Source: Pseudomonadota bacterium (lineage in GTDB: Bacteria > Pseudomonadota > Gammaproteobacteria > Burkholderiales > SG8-41). Taken from it: DNA of 6,271 bases. This document shows positions 1 to 5,950 of the stretch, one piece after another. Under the pieces are notes generated by a model. It was given only the letters and a program-made list of their open reading frames with translations. It was not told where the DNA came from and made no database searches. Numbering within the stretch: the first letter of the stretch is position 1; each line of letters begins with the position of its first letter. Position numbers and translations under genes: made by a program. Where the stretch lies: positions 1 through 6,271 of the forward strand of contig JAEYXO010000357.1 of the NCBI GenBank assembly GCA_023431245.1, written 5' to 3'.

Positions 1-902
1 TCGGCCTGCTTCTCGCGCACCATCATGTAGAGGCTGGACACCATGTTGAAGGCGGCGATGGCGATGATGAAAAACAGCAGCAGCGACATCATGCGCTTCT
101 CCAATTCCACCGCGCGGAAGTAAGTCGCGTTGAAGCGCGACCAGTCGCTGACCGACACCTCCGGCGGCAGCAGCGCCAGCAGATCGCGCGCCCCCAGGCG
201 CGCAAGAAAAAGGGCATCAAGCTTCAGGCGCACGCCCGAAACCCCGCCGTCCATGCGATAGAGGCGTTGCGCGTCCTCGATGTGCACCACCGCGAGCCCG
301 GCGTCGATCTCGTAATGACCGACCTCGAAGGTGCCGGTCACCGTGAACTGGCGCAGTCGCGGCAGGATGCCCGCCGGCGTCACCTGTCCCTGGGGCGCGA
401 CCAGCACCACCCGCTCGCCGACGGTCACGCCCAGCGCGCGCGCCAGCGGCGCACCGAGCACGACGTTGTATTCGCCCGAGCGCAGGGATTCCAGCGTCCC
501 GGAGCGCATGTGGGCGCCGATCTCGCTGACCTTCTCCTCGGCGGCGGGCTCGATGCCGCGCAACACGGCTCCGCGCACGTTGCCGCCGCTGGTCAGCAGG
601 CCCTGCGCCGACACATAGGGCGCAGCGGCCACCACATGCCGGTTTTTCGCGGCCGCAGCCGCCACCGCCTGCCAGTCGCGCAGCGATTCGCCGAGGCCGG
701 TGACCTGCACATGGGCCACCGCGCTCAGCATGCGGGTGCGAACCTCGCGCTGGAAACCGTTGAACACCGAGAGCACGGTGATCAGCACCGTCATGCCGAG
801 CGCGATGCCGACCACCGAGATCAGCGAAATCACGGATATGAATTTCGTGCGCTGGCGCGAACGCGAGTAGCGCAGGCCGACGAAGAGCGGAAAGGAGTTC
901 AC
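1..902 (-). CDS. lolC: Lipoprotein-releasing ABC transporter permease, LolC/LolE family (partial, C-terminus beyond window)
   Basis: This is the inner-membrane permease of the Lol system, which with the ATPase LolD extracts mature lipoproteins from the inner membrane and hands them to periplasmic LolA. The 300 complete codons seen read VNSFPLFVGLRYSRSRQRTK and onward, the typical LolC/E N-terminus. A first membrane segment spans about residues 22-46 (ISVISLISVVGIALGMTVLI), followed by FNGFQREVRTRML. The periplasmic MacB-PCD-like domain runs from about 50 to 265 and includes APYVSAQGLL and LRGIEP. The second membrane segment is about 272-293 (SLLLFFIIAIAAFNMVSSLY). The family is usually about 400-415 residues, so roughly the last quarter (two further membrane segments) lies outside. 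The start is taken as GTG at 902-900 because homologues begin just before the FxGLRY motif; no strong Shine-Dalgarno is visible. Many proteobacteria carry one hybrid subunit (sometimes called LolF) instead of LolC plus LolE, and this fragment cannot tell which. Confidence 0.92.
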   Translation of the reverse strand, partial: MNSFPLFVGLRYSRSRQRTKFISVISLISVVGIALGMTVLITVLSVFNGFQREVRTRMLSAVAHVQVTGLGESLRDWQAVAAAAAKNRHVVAAAPYVSAQGLLTSGGNVRGAVLRGIEPAAEEKVSEIGAHMRSGTLESLRSGEYNVVLGAPLARALGVTVGERVVLVAPQGQVTPAGILPRLRQFTVTGTFEVGHYEIDAGLAVVHIEDAQRLYRMDGGVSGVRLKLDALFLARLGARDLLALLPPEVSVSDWSRFNATYFRAVELEKRMMSLLLFFIIAIAAFNMVSSLYMMVREKQA

Positions 903-958
903 GGCAAGCCACAAAAACGAAAGGCGCAGTGTGCCATAAACGCAGCGCGCGACGCACA

Positions 959-967
959 TGCTAGACT
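959..967 (+). promoter_or_regulatory. Candidate extended -10 promoter for the rpfE-like/recJ unit
   Basis: TGC followed by TAGACT gives an extended -10 element (TGn at 959-961, hexamer 962-967; four of six bases match TATAAT). No convincing -35 hexamer lies 16-18 bases upstream, as expected only if the extended motif compensates. The predicted start of transcription is near 974, giving a leader of about 46 bases. This is inference from motif and position only. Confidence 0.35.
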
Positions 968-976
968 CGCCGCGTA

Positions 977-998
977 GTCCGCGCGCCCTTGCGCGGGC
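977..998 (+). other. GC-rich hairpin in the leader of the rpfE-like gene
   Basis: GTCCGCGC (977-984) can pair with GCGCGGGC (991-998) around the loop GCCCTT: eight pairs, one of them G-U. It would lie at the very 5' end of a transcript starting near 974. There is no following T-run, so it does not look like a terminator. It may stabilise the mRNA or be a by-product of high GC. Confidence 0.4.
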
Positions 999-1019
999 CG
1001 CGAGTCAACACAGCAAACC

Positions 1020-2072
1020 GTGCACCTGACCCTGTTCATTCCCGACCTGCTGCCGCCGCCCGGTACCGAAACGCTGATGGCCGGCACGCACCCGGCATCC
1101 GATCACGCACCCGTGCTGCGCCGCATCTTCGGCCGCGGCGAGCTGCTGCGTTTTCCGGCCATCGATGCCGAGGTCTGGCTGTGCCAGGCTTTCGAAGTCG
1201 AACAGCGCGAGGACTGGCCGGTGGCGGCGCTGACCGCCGCCGTCGACGGCCTCCCCGCCGAAACGGGCTGGTGGCTGCGCGCCGATCCGGTGCACCTGCA
1301 ATTGCAGCGCAACCACACGCGGCTGCTCGCCGCACCGGCACTGACGCTGGACGCAAAGGAAAGCGCGGAGCTCGCGGCGGCGCTGAATGCCCATTTTTCC
1401 GGAGAAGGCCTGGAACTGCTGGCCCCGCATCCGGCACGCTGGTATTTCCGCCAGGACGAAAACACGGGCCTCACCGCACCAGTGCCGGGCGCACTCGCCG
1501 GCCGGCCGCTGCCACGCAATCCGCTGACCGGCAGCCGCGCCAGCCACTGGCACCGCGTGCTGACCGAGGCGCAGATGCTGCTGCACGAACATCCCGTCAA
1601 CCAGGCGCGCGAAGCCCGCGGCCTGCCGACCGCCAACAGCCTTCTGCTGTGGGGCGGCGGGCACAAGCCGGCGGTTCCCGGCCGGCACTTCTCGCAACTG
1701 TGGAGCAATGATGCGCTGGCCATCGCGCTGGCGCTTCAGGCCGGCGCCGAGCACCAGGAAGCCCCCGCCAGCGCCGCGCTGTGGCTGGGCCAGCGGCCCG
1801 ATGCCGCGGGGCGCCACCTGCTGATCCTTGACCGCGCCCATCTCGCGGCACGCTACGAAGGCCCCGACGCCTGGCTGCGCGCGCTGTCGATACTCGATGA
1901 ACGGTGGTTCTCGCCGCTCTACGGCATCCTCGGCCACCGCGGACTCGACGAACTGGTGGTTGTCGCCACCGGCCCGGAGCTGTGCCTGCGCTGCACGCTG
2001 CGCCCGGCCGACAAGCTCAAGTTCTGGCGCCGGCCGCCGTCGTGGCCGGCCCTGATGCGGCAGGACGCTTGA
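1020..2072 (+). CDS. RpfE-like / 'phosphoglycerate mutase-like' conserved protein of unknown function
   Basis: This 350-residue soluble protein has no signal peptide or membrane segment. I recognise it as the family found next to recJ in many beta- and gammaproteobacteria, annotated either as regulatory protein RpfE (from the Xanthomonas rpf region) or as a phosphoglycerate mutase; its function is not established. Recognisable blocks are the N-terminal strand LTLFIPDLLPP (3-13), GWWLRADPVHLQLQRNHTRL (83-102), TEAQMLLHEHPVN (182-194) and PTANSLLLWGGGHKP (203-217). The last resembles the N...LW/RGxG signature of phosphoglycerate-mutase-like alkaline phosphatase superfamily proteins. The metal-binding D-G-x-x-D N-terminus and an obvious serine nucleophile are not seen, so catalysis is doubtful. 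GTG at 1020 is chosen because the conserved LFIPDL strand begins immediately after it; the next ATG (codon 20) would delete this strand. No clear Shine-Dalgarno precedes it. The stop overlaps the recJ start, suggesting an operon. Confidence 0.85.
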   Translation: MHLTLFIPDLLPPPGTETLMAGTHPASDHAPVLRRIFGRGELLRFPAIDAEVWLCQAFEVEQREDWPVAALTAAVDGLPAETGWWLRADPVHLQLQRNHTRLLAAPALTLDAKESAELAAALNAHFSGEGLELLAPHPARWYFRQDENTGLTAPVPGALAGRPLPRNPLTGSRASHWHRVLTEAQMLLHEHPVNQAREARGLPTANSLLLWGGGHKPAVPGRHFSQLWSNDALAIALALQAGAEHQEAPASAALWLGQRPDAAGRHLLILDRAHLAARYEGPDAWLRALSILDERWFSPLYGILGHRGLDELVVVATGPELCLRCTLRPADKLKFWRRPPSWPALMRQDA

Positions 2073-3760
2073 ACACGATCGTCACCCGTGCCGTCGACGG
2101 CGAGGCGGCGAAACATCTCGTCGCCGCCGGGCTGTCGCCGTTCATGTCCCGGATCTACGCCGCGCGCGGCATCACCGACCGCGCACAGCTCGCGCCGGAG
2201 CTGTCGCAGCTGATTCCGCCGGATCGGCTGCTCAATGCCGGCGCCATGGCCGCGCTGCTGGCCGACGCGATCACGGCGCGCAAAAAACTGCTGATCGTCG
2301 CCGACTACGATGCCGACGGCGCCACCGCCTGCGCGGTCGGCCTGCGCGCGCTGCGCCAGTTCGGCGCCGACGTCGACTATCTGGTGCCCAACCGCTTCGA
2401 ATACGGTTACGGCCTGACTCCGGAAATCGTCCGGCTCGCGGCCGCACAGAAAAACCCCGACGTGCTGATCACCGTCGACAACGGCATCGCCAGCATCGAC
2501 GGCGTCGCCGAAGCCAACCGCCTCGGCATGAAGGTGCTGGTCACCGACCACCACCTGCCCGGCGACGCGCTGCCCGAGGCCTGGTGCATCATCAACCCCA
2601 ACCAGCCGGGTTGCGGTTTTCCGAGCAAGAGCCTCGCCGGCGTGGGCGTGATGTTCTACCTGATGCTGGCCCTGCGTGCGGAATTCCGCCGGCGCGGCGC
2701 CTATGCCGACAGGTCGGCGGAACCCAGGCTCGATGCGGTCCTCGACCTCGTCGCCCTCGGCACCGTCGCCGACGTGGTCAGGCTCGACGACAACAACCGC
2801 CTGCTGGTGCAGCAGGGCCTGCAGCGCATGCGCGCCGGCCGCGCACAGCCCGGCATCACCGCCTTGTTCAGCGCCGCCGGCCGCGACATCCGCCGCGCCG
2901 GCGCCTACGACCTCGGCTTCGTCGCCGGGCCGCGCCTGAACGCCGCGGGACGCCTGACCGACATGTCGCTGGGCATCGAATGCCTGACCACCGACGACGC
3001 GATCCGCGCCGCCGACATCGCGCGCCAGCTCGACCAGCTGAACCGCCAGCGCCGCGACATCGAGGCCGACATGCAGGCCTCCGCGCTGGCGACGATGGAC
3101 GACGTCGAACCCGGCTACTCGCTGAGCCTCTTCGATCCGCAATGGCACCAGGGCGTGATCGGCATCCTCGCCTCGCGGCTGCGCGAGCGTTTCCACCGCC
3201 CCACCTTCGCCTTTGCCGCCGCCGGCAACGGTGAACTGAAGGGGTCCGGCCGCTCGATCCCGGCGCTGCACCTGCGCGACGCGCTGGACCTCGTGTCGAA
3301 ACGGCATCCGCGGCTGATCCTGCGTTTCGGCGGCCATGCCGCGGCGGCCGGCCTTTCGCTGCGGGAGGACACTTTCGGGGACTTCCGTGCGGCTTTCGAG
3401 GCGGTGACCCGGGACCTGCTGACCCCGGCAGACCTCGAGCGCGAGTGGATCAGCGACGGCGAACTGCCGCCTGAGGACCTGACCCTGGACAACGCCGCCG
3501 CGCTGGCCGCTGCGGTCTGGGGACAGGGATTCCCCGAGCTGCGCTTCCACGACCGCTTCGAGGTCGCCGCACAGCGCGTCGTCGGCGCGCGCCACCTGAA
3601 GCTGCGGCTGCGCCGCGGCGCCCAGCTGCTCGACGCCATGCTGTTCGGCGATGCCGGGCCACTGCCCGACACCATCGTCGCGACTTACCGGCTATCCGCC
3701 AACCACTACAACGGCAATGTCAGCCTGCAGCTGATCCTCGAGCACTGGCAGGCCGACTGA
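2069..3760 (+). CDS. recJ: Single-stranded-DNA-specific 5'-3' exonuclease RecJ
   Basis: RecJ degrades single-stranded DNA 5' to 3' in RecF-pathway recombination, mismatch repair and replication-fork processing in the cytoplasm. The protein is 563 residues (E. coli 577). DHH phosphoesterase motifs are intact: VADYDADGAT with D79, D81 and D83; TVDNG with D137; VTDHHLPG with D160, H161 and H162; and LGTVADVV with D235. FVAGPRLNAAGRL and HQGVIGILASRL follow. The DHHA1 part has KGSGRS (S393-S396) and FGGHAAAAG (F420-G428). The remaining roughly 110 residues fit the OB-like C-terminal domain. All metal ligands I can identify are present, so an active enzyme is expected. The start is TTG at 2069: it gives the expected N-terminal length, and the reading frame further upstream is only a shadow of the previous gene. 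AGGA at 2062-2065 is a short-spaced ribosome site. TTG overlaps the upstream TGA in TTGA, so translational coupling at low efficiency is likely. Confidence 0.97.
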   Translation: MNTIVTRAVDGEAAKHLVAAGLSPFMSRIYAARGITDRAQLAPELSQLIPPDRLLNAGAMAALLADAITARKKLLIVADYDADGATACAVGLRALRQFGADVDYLVPNRFEYGYGLTPEIVRLAAAQKNPDVLITVDNGIASIDGVAEANRLGMKVLVTDHHLPGDALPEAWCIINPNQPGCGFPSKSLAGVGVMFYLMLALRAEFRRRGAYADRSAEPRLDAVLDLVALGTVADVVRLDDNNRLLVQQGLQRMRAGRAQPGITALFSAAGRDIRRAGAYDLGFVAGPRLNAAGRLTDMSLGIECLTTDDAIRAADIARQLDQLNRQRRDIEADMQASALATMDDVEPGYSLSLFDPQWHQGVIGILASRLRERFHRPTFAFAAAGNGELKGSGRSIPALHLRDALDLVSKRHPRLILRFGGHAAAAGLSLREDTFGDFRAAFEAVTRDLLTPADLEREWISDGELPPEDLTLDNAAALAAAVWGQGFPELRFHDRFEVAAQRVVGARHLKLRLRRGAQLLDAMLFGDAGPLPDTIVATYRLSANHYNGNVSLQLILEHWQAD

Positions 3761-3785
3761 CAAGCCGGCGCCGCTCGATTACACT
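3757..3785 (+). promoter_or_regulatory. Candidate sigma70 promoter for the spermidine-synthase-like gene
   Basis: CTGACA at 3757-3762 (five of six bases of TTGACA) is followed after exactly 17 bases by TACACT at 3780-3785 (four of six of TATAAT, including the key second A and last T). The -35 box overlaps the recJ stop codon. Transcription would begin near 3792 and leave a leader of about 55 bases. The match and spacing are seen in sequence; activity is inferred. Confidence 0.55.
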
Positions 3786-3795
3786 GCCTCCGCGA

Positions 3796-3813
3796 GGCCG
3801 GGACACACCGGCC
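3796..3813 (+). other. Perfect 6-bp hairpin between recJ and the next gene
   Basis: GGCCGG (3796-3801) and CCGGCC (3808-3813) form a six-pair all-GC stem with loop GACACA. There is no T-run after it, so it is not a standard intrinsic terminator for recJ. It lies at the predicted 5' end of the downstream mRNA, where it could protect the message. Confidence 0.4.
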
Positions 3814-3834
3814 CGGTCAATGACAACAAGGCGG

Positions 3835-3839
3835 GGAGG
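3835..3839 (+). promoter_or_regulatory. Strong ribosome binding site deciding the start at 3847
   Basis: GGAGG, inside GGGGAGG, sits seven bases before ATG at 3847. An upstream in-frame ATG at 3820 has no comparable site, and using it would put nine extra residues (MTTRRGGTS) ahead of a normal signal peptide. This is the strongest Shine-Dalgarno before any start codon in the window. Confidence 0.8.
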
Positions 3840-3846
3840 CACATCG

Positions 3847-4737
3847 ATGAACGGAGCCGGGGCATGGCGCACCGGGCTGGCGGCTGTCGTGCTTGCCTGC
3901 GCTCTGCTGGCGACGGCAGCCCGGGCCGCAGGACCGGTGATCTACGAAAAAGCCTCCGCCTACGGCACGGTGGTCATCACCGACGAGGGCAACGGCCTGC
4001 GCGCGCTGCGTTTCGGCCGCGACGGTGTGCGCCAGAGCCTGGTCAAGCCCGGTGACCCGGAATTCCTGGGACTGGCCTATCTGCCGGCCGCGCTCAGCGG
4101 CCTGGCGCTTTGTGAACAGCCGCAGCGTTTCCTGGTCGTCGGGCTTGGCGGCGGCACGCTGCCCTCCTTCCTGCGCCATCATTATCCGGATTCCGAAATC
4201 GACGCCGTCGACATCAACCCCGAGGTCGCCGCGGTCGCGACCAGCCACCTCGGCTTCCGCGAGGACGCGCGGATGCGGATCCACATCACCGACGGCCGCC
4301 GCTTCATCGAGTCGGTCAGGCGGCCTTACGACGTCATATTCCTCGACGCCTTCGGCGCCGACGCCGTTCCAGCGCATCTGACCACCCTGGAGTTCCTCGC
4401 CGCGGTGAGGCGCGCGCTGAATCCGGCGGGGGTCGTCGTCGGCAACCTGTGGAGCGTGGCCACCGACCCGCCCTACGATTCGATGGTCCGCACCTACCGC
4501 GACGCCTTCGATGAAGTCCATGTGCTGCGGGTCGGTGGCACCAACAACCGCATCCTGCTGGCGCTGCCGCGGACCGAGGGACTCCAGCGCGGCGAGCTGG
4601 CGACGCTGGCGCGCAAGCTCGCCGCGGCCAAAAACTTCCGCTTCAATCCCGGCCTGCTGGTCGAGCGCGGACTGATGCCCGCCGACCTCGCGGCCTCCAG
4701 CGGCAGGGTGCTGAACGACCCGGAGACCCCGAAATGA
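3847..4737 (+). CDS. Exported spermidine-synthase-like (aminopropyltransferase-fold) protein
   Basis: This 296-residue protein carries a spermidine-synthase/methyltransferase Rossmann fold. The N-terminus is a signal peptide: positive R8, hydrophobic residues about 9-24 (TGLAAVVLACALLATA), and a likely cleavage after ARA (residue 27). C18 is not in a proper lipobox. The mature part begins with YEKASAYGTVVI, like the N-terminal beta region of spermidine synthases. VVGLGGGTLP (G99-L100-G101-G102-G103) is the nucleotide-binding loop, D122 in AVDINPEV the usual ribose-binding acid, and TDGRRF has D149-G150. The catalytic-loop position reads FLDAFGADAVP (D167) instead of the D-[SC]-T-D-P of true aminopropyltransferases, and the Y-H-E substrate motif is not seen. 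Polyamine synthesis is therefore doubtful, and secretion would separate it from decarboxylated SAM. It probably has its own promoter. The substrate is unknown; I leave the symbol blank rather than use speE. Confidence 0.87.
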   Translation: MNGAGAWRTGLAAVVLACALLATAARAAGPVIYEKASAYGTVVITDEGNGLRALRFGRDGVRQSLVKPGDPEFLGLAYLPAALSGLALCEQPQRFLVVGLGGGTLPSFLRHHYPDSEIDAVDINPEVAAVATSHLGFREDARMRIHITDGRRFIESVRRPYDVIFLDAFGADAVPAHLTTLEFLAAVRRALNPAGVVVGNLWSVATDPPYDSMVRTYRDAFDEVHVLRVGGTNNRILLALPRTEGLQRGELATLARKLAAAKNFRFNPGLLVERGLMPADLAASSGRVLNDPETPK

Positions 4738-4748
4738 CGGGCACTTGC

Positions 4749-4762
4749 ACCGCCGCGGCGGT
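4749..4762. repeat. 14-bp perfect palindrome upstream of prfB
   Basis: ACCGCCGCGGCGGT is identical to its own reverse complement. It begins 12 bases after the preceding stop codon and lies about 45 bases upstream of the candidate prfB -10 box. It could be a dimeric-regulator operator, or chance in very GC-rich DNA. No T-run follows, and with no central loop it would fold poorly as a terminator. Confidence 0.4.
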
Positions 4763-4806
4763 CCCGCGCACCGGCGAAAGTACCGGGGCCGCAACGCCCA
4801 ATCCGG

Positions 4807-4812
4807 TAAAAT
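4807..4812 (+). promoter_or_regulatory. Candidate -10 box of the prfB-lysS operon
   Basis: TAAAAT matches TATAAT at five of six positions and stands out as A/T-rich in a GC-rich gap, 22 bases before the prfB ATG. No good -35 hexamer is found 16-18 bases upstream. The leader would be very short, about 16 bases. The call rests on composition and position. Confidence 0.4.
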
Positions 4813-4834
4813 CCGCCTTTTTCGCGGAAATATC

Positions 4835-5939
4835 ATGGAAGCCGAACGCATCAATGCCATCACCAACCGCCTGAGCGACCTCGACGAACGCGCGGCGGCG
4901 CTGCGGAGGTATCTTTGACTACGAGACGAAAACACGCCGTCTCGAAGAACTGACCAAGCTCAGCGAAGACCCCGCGCTGTGGAATGACGCGCAGCGCGCA
5001 CAGGAAGTCGGCCGCGAGCGCAAGCTCCTCGAAGGCATCGTGCTCACGCTGCGCGACCTCGACAGCGGGTTGCGCGACACGCGCGAACTGCTCGAAATGG
5101 CCCGCGCGGAGCAGGACGACAACACCCTCGTGGCCGTGGAGCAGGACGCCGCAAAACTCGGCGGCGTGGTGGAGGACATGGAATTCCGCCGCATGTTCGC
5201 CAACCCGATGGACCCCAACAACTGCTTCCTCGACATCCAGGCCGGCTCCGGCGGCACCGAGGCGCAGGACTGGGCATCCATCCTCGAGCGCATGTACCTG
5301 CGTTACTGCGAACAGAAGAAATTCCGCGTCGAGGTGCTGGAGGAATCCGAGGGCGACGTGGCCGGCATCAAGAGCGCGTCGCTGAAAATCACCGGCGACT
5401 ACGCCTTCGGCCACCTGCGCACCGAAAGCGGCGTGCTCCGGCTGGTGCGCAAGTCGCCCTTCGATTCCAACAATCGCCGCCACACCTCCTTTGCCAGCGT
5501 TTTCGTCTACCCCGAGGTCGATGACTCGATCGAAATCGACATCAACCCGGCCGACCTCCGCGTCGACACCTTCCGCGCCTCCGGCGCCGGCGGCCAGCAC
5601 ATCAACAAGACCGACTCCGCGGTGCGCATCACCCATGCGCCGACCGGCATCGTCGTGCAGTGCCAGAACGACCGCTCGCAGCACCGCAACCGCGCCGAGG
5701 CGATGGCGATGCTGAAGTCGAAGCTCTACGAACTGGAACTGCGCAAGAGGAACGAGCAGAAGCAGGCCATGGAAGACGCCAAGACCGACATCGGCTGGGG
5801 GCACCAGATCCGCTCCTACGTGCTGGACCAGTCGCGGATCAAGGACCTGCGCACCAATGTCGAGATCGGCAACACCCAGGCCGTGCTCGACGGCGACCTC
5901 GACCCCTTCATCACCGCCAGCCTGAAATCCGGCCTCTGA
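4835..5939 (+). CDS. prfB: Peptide chain release factor 2 (RF2), expressed by programmed +1 frameshift
   Basis: RF2 recognises UGA and UAA stop codons in the ribosomal A site and triggers peptide release. The coding sequence is two joined segments: 4835-4915 (27 codons, MEAERINAITNR to RRYL) and 4917-5939, skipping T4916, giving 367 residues (E. coli 365). After the shift it continues DYETKTRRLEELTKLSED. Domain features in order are the N-terminal helical domain (about 1-115), AGSGGTEAQDW (136-146), the SPF stop-codon recognition tripeptide S207-P208-F209 in VRKSPFDS, and the catalytic GGQ G252-G253-Q254 in RASGAGGQHINKT. QCQNDRSQHRNRAEAM and the ending DPFITASLKSGL match RF2 closely. The base before SGAGGQ encodes Ala248, the common residue, not the Thr246 of E. 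coli K-12. ATG at 4835 has only a weak GGA-type ribosome site at 4826-4828. lysS follows 11 bases after the stop. The apparent in-frame TGA is regulatory and the gene is not broken. Confidence 0.98.
4904..4919 (+). promoter_or_regulatory. prfB programmed +1 ribosomal frameshift site
   Basis: The sequence CGGAGGTATCTTTGAC contains all elements of the RF2 autoregulatory site. GGAGG (4905-4909) is an internal Shine-Dalgarno-like stimulator, followed by TAT, the slippery CTT codon (4913-4915), in-frame TGA (4916-4918) and a following C. When RF2 is scarce, slow termination at UGA lets the ribosome slip from CUU to UUU and continue with GAC in the +1 frame. When RF2 is plentiful, a 27-residue peptide is released. 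Spacing between stimulator and CTT is three bases, as in E. coli. Confidence 0.97.
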
Positions 5940-5950
5940 TCGGACACATC

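Noticed and set aside
931..936. TGGCAC on the minus strand upstream of the lol gene, resembling a sigma54 -24 element
   Set aside because: Five bases further there is GCCT, not TTGC, so the -12 half is missing.
267..977. A 236-residue plus-strand open frame opposite the lol gene
   Set aside because: It is the antisense shadow of a clear LolC/E reading frame. Its His/Arg/Ala-rich translation has no family resemblance.
1003..1008. TTGACT on the minus strand as a -35 box for the lol gene
   Set aside because: At 16-18 bases downstream the sequence is GC-only with no -10-like hexamer.
1267..1274. GCTGGTGG, identical to the E. coli Chi site, near recJ
   Set aside because: It is within coding sequence (the Gly-Trp-Trp region of the rpfE-like gene). 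An eight-base match is expected by chance, and Chi sequence differs among bacteria.
1919..3595. A 558-residue open frame on the minus strand across recJ, and a 314-residue one (4860-5804) across prfB
   Set aside because: Both lie opposite genes with complete catalytic motifs. Their translations are rich in G, A, V, R and D, as expected for the antisense of GC-rich codons, with no recognisable domain or ribosome site.
3796..3813. Hairpin after recJ as an intrinsic terminator
   Set aside because: The stem is GC-rich but the following bases are CGGTCAATG with no T-run, and it lies downstream of a probable promoter.
3820..3846. Upstream ATG at 3820 giving a twin-arginine-like MTTRRGGTS extension
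   Set aside because: No ribosome site precedes it. The RR is not followed by the usual x-F-L-K pattern, and GGAGG is optimally placed for ATG 3847.
4835..4918. prfB read as a disrupted gene or a 27-residue standalone peptide
   Set aside because: The TGA sits in the exact conserved frameshift context and the +1 frame gives full-length RF2.
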